Shown one piece after another: positions 63,045 to 64,000 of a stretch of 64,000 nt of DNA. Each line of letters begins with the position of its first letter. The first letter of the stretch is position 1. Both the position numbers and the translations under genes were made by a program. Under the pieces are notes generated by a model. The model was not told the DNA's origin. It saw only the letters and a program-made list of their open reading frames with translations, and made no database searches. The stretch comes from Candidatus Paraprevotella stercoravium (GTDB taxonomy: Bacteria; Bacteroidota; Bacteroidia; Bacteroidales; Bacteroidaceae): positions 1 through 64,000 of the forward strand of contig CALUIU010000016.1 of the NCBI GenBank assembly GCA_944320795.1. Reading direction: 5' to 3'.

Positions 63045-64000
63045 ATGAAAAATTTTACTTCTATTAAAAATTGGATGGCATTCTCATTCTTGTTGATGAG
63101 TGGAGTAGCCATGGCGCAGACAAACCTGATTTCAAACGAAAGTTTTGAGGATTGGAGCGGATCAACACCGGATCACTGGGTTTCTACAACCACAGCAAGT
63201 AGTGGTACTATCTCTCAGTCTACAGACGCACGCACTGGTGCCTATTCTATTCTTTTGAATGGAACTTCCAGTGGTAACAAGCGTTTGGGTTCAGAGGAAC
63301 TGACATTGAAACCGGGAAGTTATACGTTCTCTGTATATGCTAAAGCAGCTACAGAGGAAAACGCTTCAGCACGTCCGGGATATGCTCCAGTTAATGAGGA
63401 CGGGACAATGGGTAGTTATGTGTATGGTGACTATGTGAACGATATAACAAATGCAGAATGGGTGCTGGTGTCTTACAGCTTTAAATTGGAAGCTGAAACC
63501 AAATTGAATTTGGTGGTCATGAATCCCAAAAATCCAGGAAAAGACCTGTTGCTTGATGATGCTTCTTTGACAACAGAAGATGGTGGTATCGTTGACGGTG
63601 GTGGTACTGTTGATCCAGAACCAACAGAGAAGGTGTTGTTTGAGTCTTCATTCGATAAAGGTGATGCTGCCGGTTTTGAATTCAAGGATGTAGAATTGGG
63701 CGGTTTGACTTATGTTTGGAAGGCTGATACAAAAGGCTATTTGAAAGCCAGTGCGTATGCAGATAAAGTGAATCATGTAGCAGAGTCTTGGGCCGTTAGT
63801 CCAGCTATTGACTTGACTGGAGAAACTCAGGCAACTTTGACATTCCGTCATGCATTGAATTTCTTGAATTCATCTACTGCGTCAAATCATATTAAGGTAT
63901 TTGTTTCTACGGATTATTCTGGTGATGTAGCGGCTGCTACTTGGACAGAATTGGCTATTGCAACTTATCCGTCTGGAACTAGCTGGGCTTTTGTAGATGC
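63045..64000 (+). CDS. Secreted multidomain protein, 3' end beyond the window
   Basis: The reading frame is open from the ATG at 63045 to the window edge (318 codons). It has a signal peptide (about 1-24, LLMSGVAMAQ). A first beta-sandwich resembling carbohydrate-binding modules (about 26-180) includes LISNESFEDWSGSTPDHW, LKPGSYTFSVYAKA and DLLLDDASL. A Gly/Pro/Glu linker (about 183-200) follows. A second module starts at about 203 (FESSFDKGDAAGFEF, WAVSPAIDLTGETQATLTFRHAL, IKVFVSTDYSGD), like the DUF5017/choice-of-anchor-J fold. Such N-terminal modules often precede a nuclease, peptidase or glycosidase domain, which would lie outside the window. It is not a lipoprotein. Confidence 0.8.
   Translation, partial: MKNFTSIKNWMAFSFLLMSGVAMAQTNLISNESFEDWSGSTPDHWVSTTTASSGTISQSTDARTGAYSILLNGTSSGNKRLGSEELTLKPGSYTFSVYAKAATEENASARPGYAPVNEDGTMGSYVYGDYVNDITNAEWVLVSYSFKLEAETKLNLVVMNPKNPGKDLLLDDASLTTEDGGIVDGGGTVDPEPTEKVLFESSFDKGDAAGFEFKDVELGGLTYVWKADTKGYLKASAYADKVNHVAESWAVSPAIDLTGETQATLTFRHALNFLNSSTASNHIKVFVSTDYSGDVAAATWTELAIATYPSGTSWAFVD

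Overview
The window looks like chromosomal DNA of a gut-type Bacteroidota (Bacteroidales, probably Bacteroidaceae or a near relative). The support is internal: promoters of the Bacteroides type (TTTG, about 20 bases, then TAnnTTTG), a fused LpxC-FabZ, SusC/SusD outer-membrane pairs, a Bacteroidota-style long NusB, a B12-dependent ribonucleotide reductase, AsnA, menaquinone-type MenG, and weak Shine-Dalgarno sites. No phage, insertion sequence, CRISPR array or rRNA operon was seen. Genus and species cannot be fixed from this sequence alone.

Layout. 0-4.1 kb (minus): sodium-pumping oxaloacetate decarboxylase operon oadG-oadA-oadB, ended by a terminator, with folB just upstream of it. 4.2-6.8 kb (minus): nrdJ with its own promoter and terminator. 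7.1-7.8 kb (plus): a nitroreductase, converging on dnaA (minus). 9.5-13.4 kb (minus): an MCE/MlaD protein and a periplasmic amidase, an alkyltransferase, and asnA. 13.6 kb: a tRNA-Arg(CCG) with an odd elbow, then a very long hairpin. 14-17.6 kb (plus): pepT and a CPA2 antiporter. 17.6-19.8 kb (minus): S4 protein, pth, rplY and a PUR-like protein. 19.9-28.2 kb (plus): nusB, yajC, ybbR, coaE, a DUF5606 gene, then lpxD, lpxC/fabZ, lpxA, a PF07929-like gene and miaA. These combine translation-related functions with lipid A synthesis. 28.2-32.7 kb (plus): a class A penicillin-binding protein and a Pif1-like helicase with a TPR tail.

33.0-50.6 kb is the accessory-looking part. Seven tightly packed plus-strand genes run fasciclin lipoprotein, SusC, SusD, fasciclin, fasciclin, SusC, SusD. 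There is no carbohydrate-active enzyme, no regulator, and one shared terminator. Right after it lies a wrecked, internally deleted Pif1-like helicase gene. The locus is therefore bracketed by an intact and a dead helicase paralogue.

51.3-60.9 kb (minus) is housekeeping: pyrF, prfA, a small membrane protein, purM, lemA, a TPM protein, an alpha/beta hydrolase, aroE, menG, purC and phoH. 61-62.8 kb (plus) holds a DUF5715-type lipoprotein-like gene, whose start is compromised by an A8 tract, and a patatin phospholipase. The window ends inside a secreted multidomain protein.

The strongest candidates for new biology are the fasciclin-SusCD locus, the tRNA with a U19-A56 elbow pair in place of G19-C56, and the 28-bp hairpin downstream of it.
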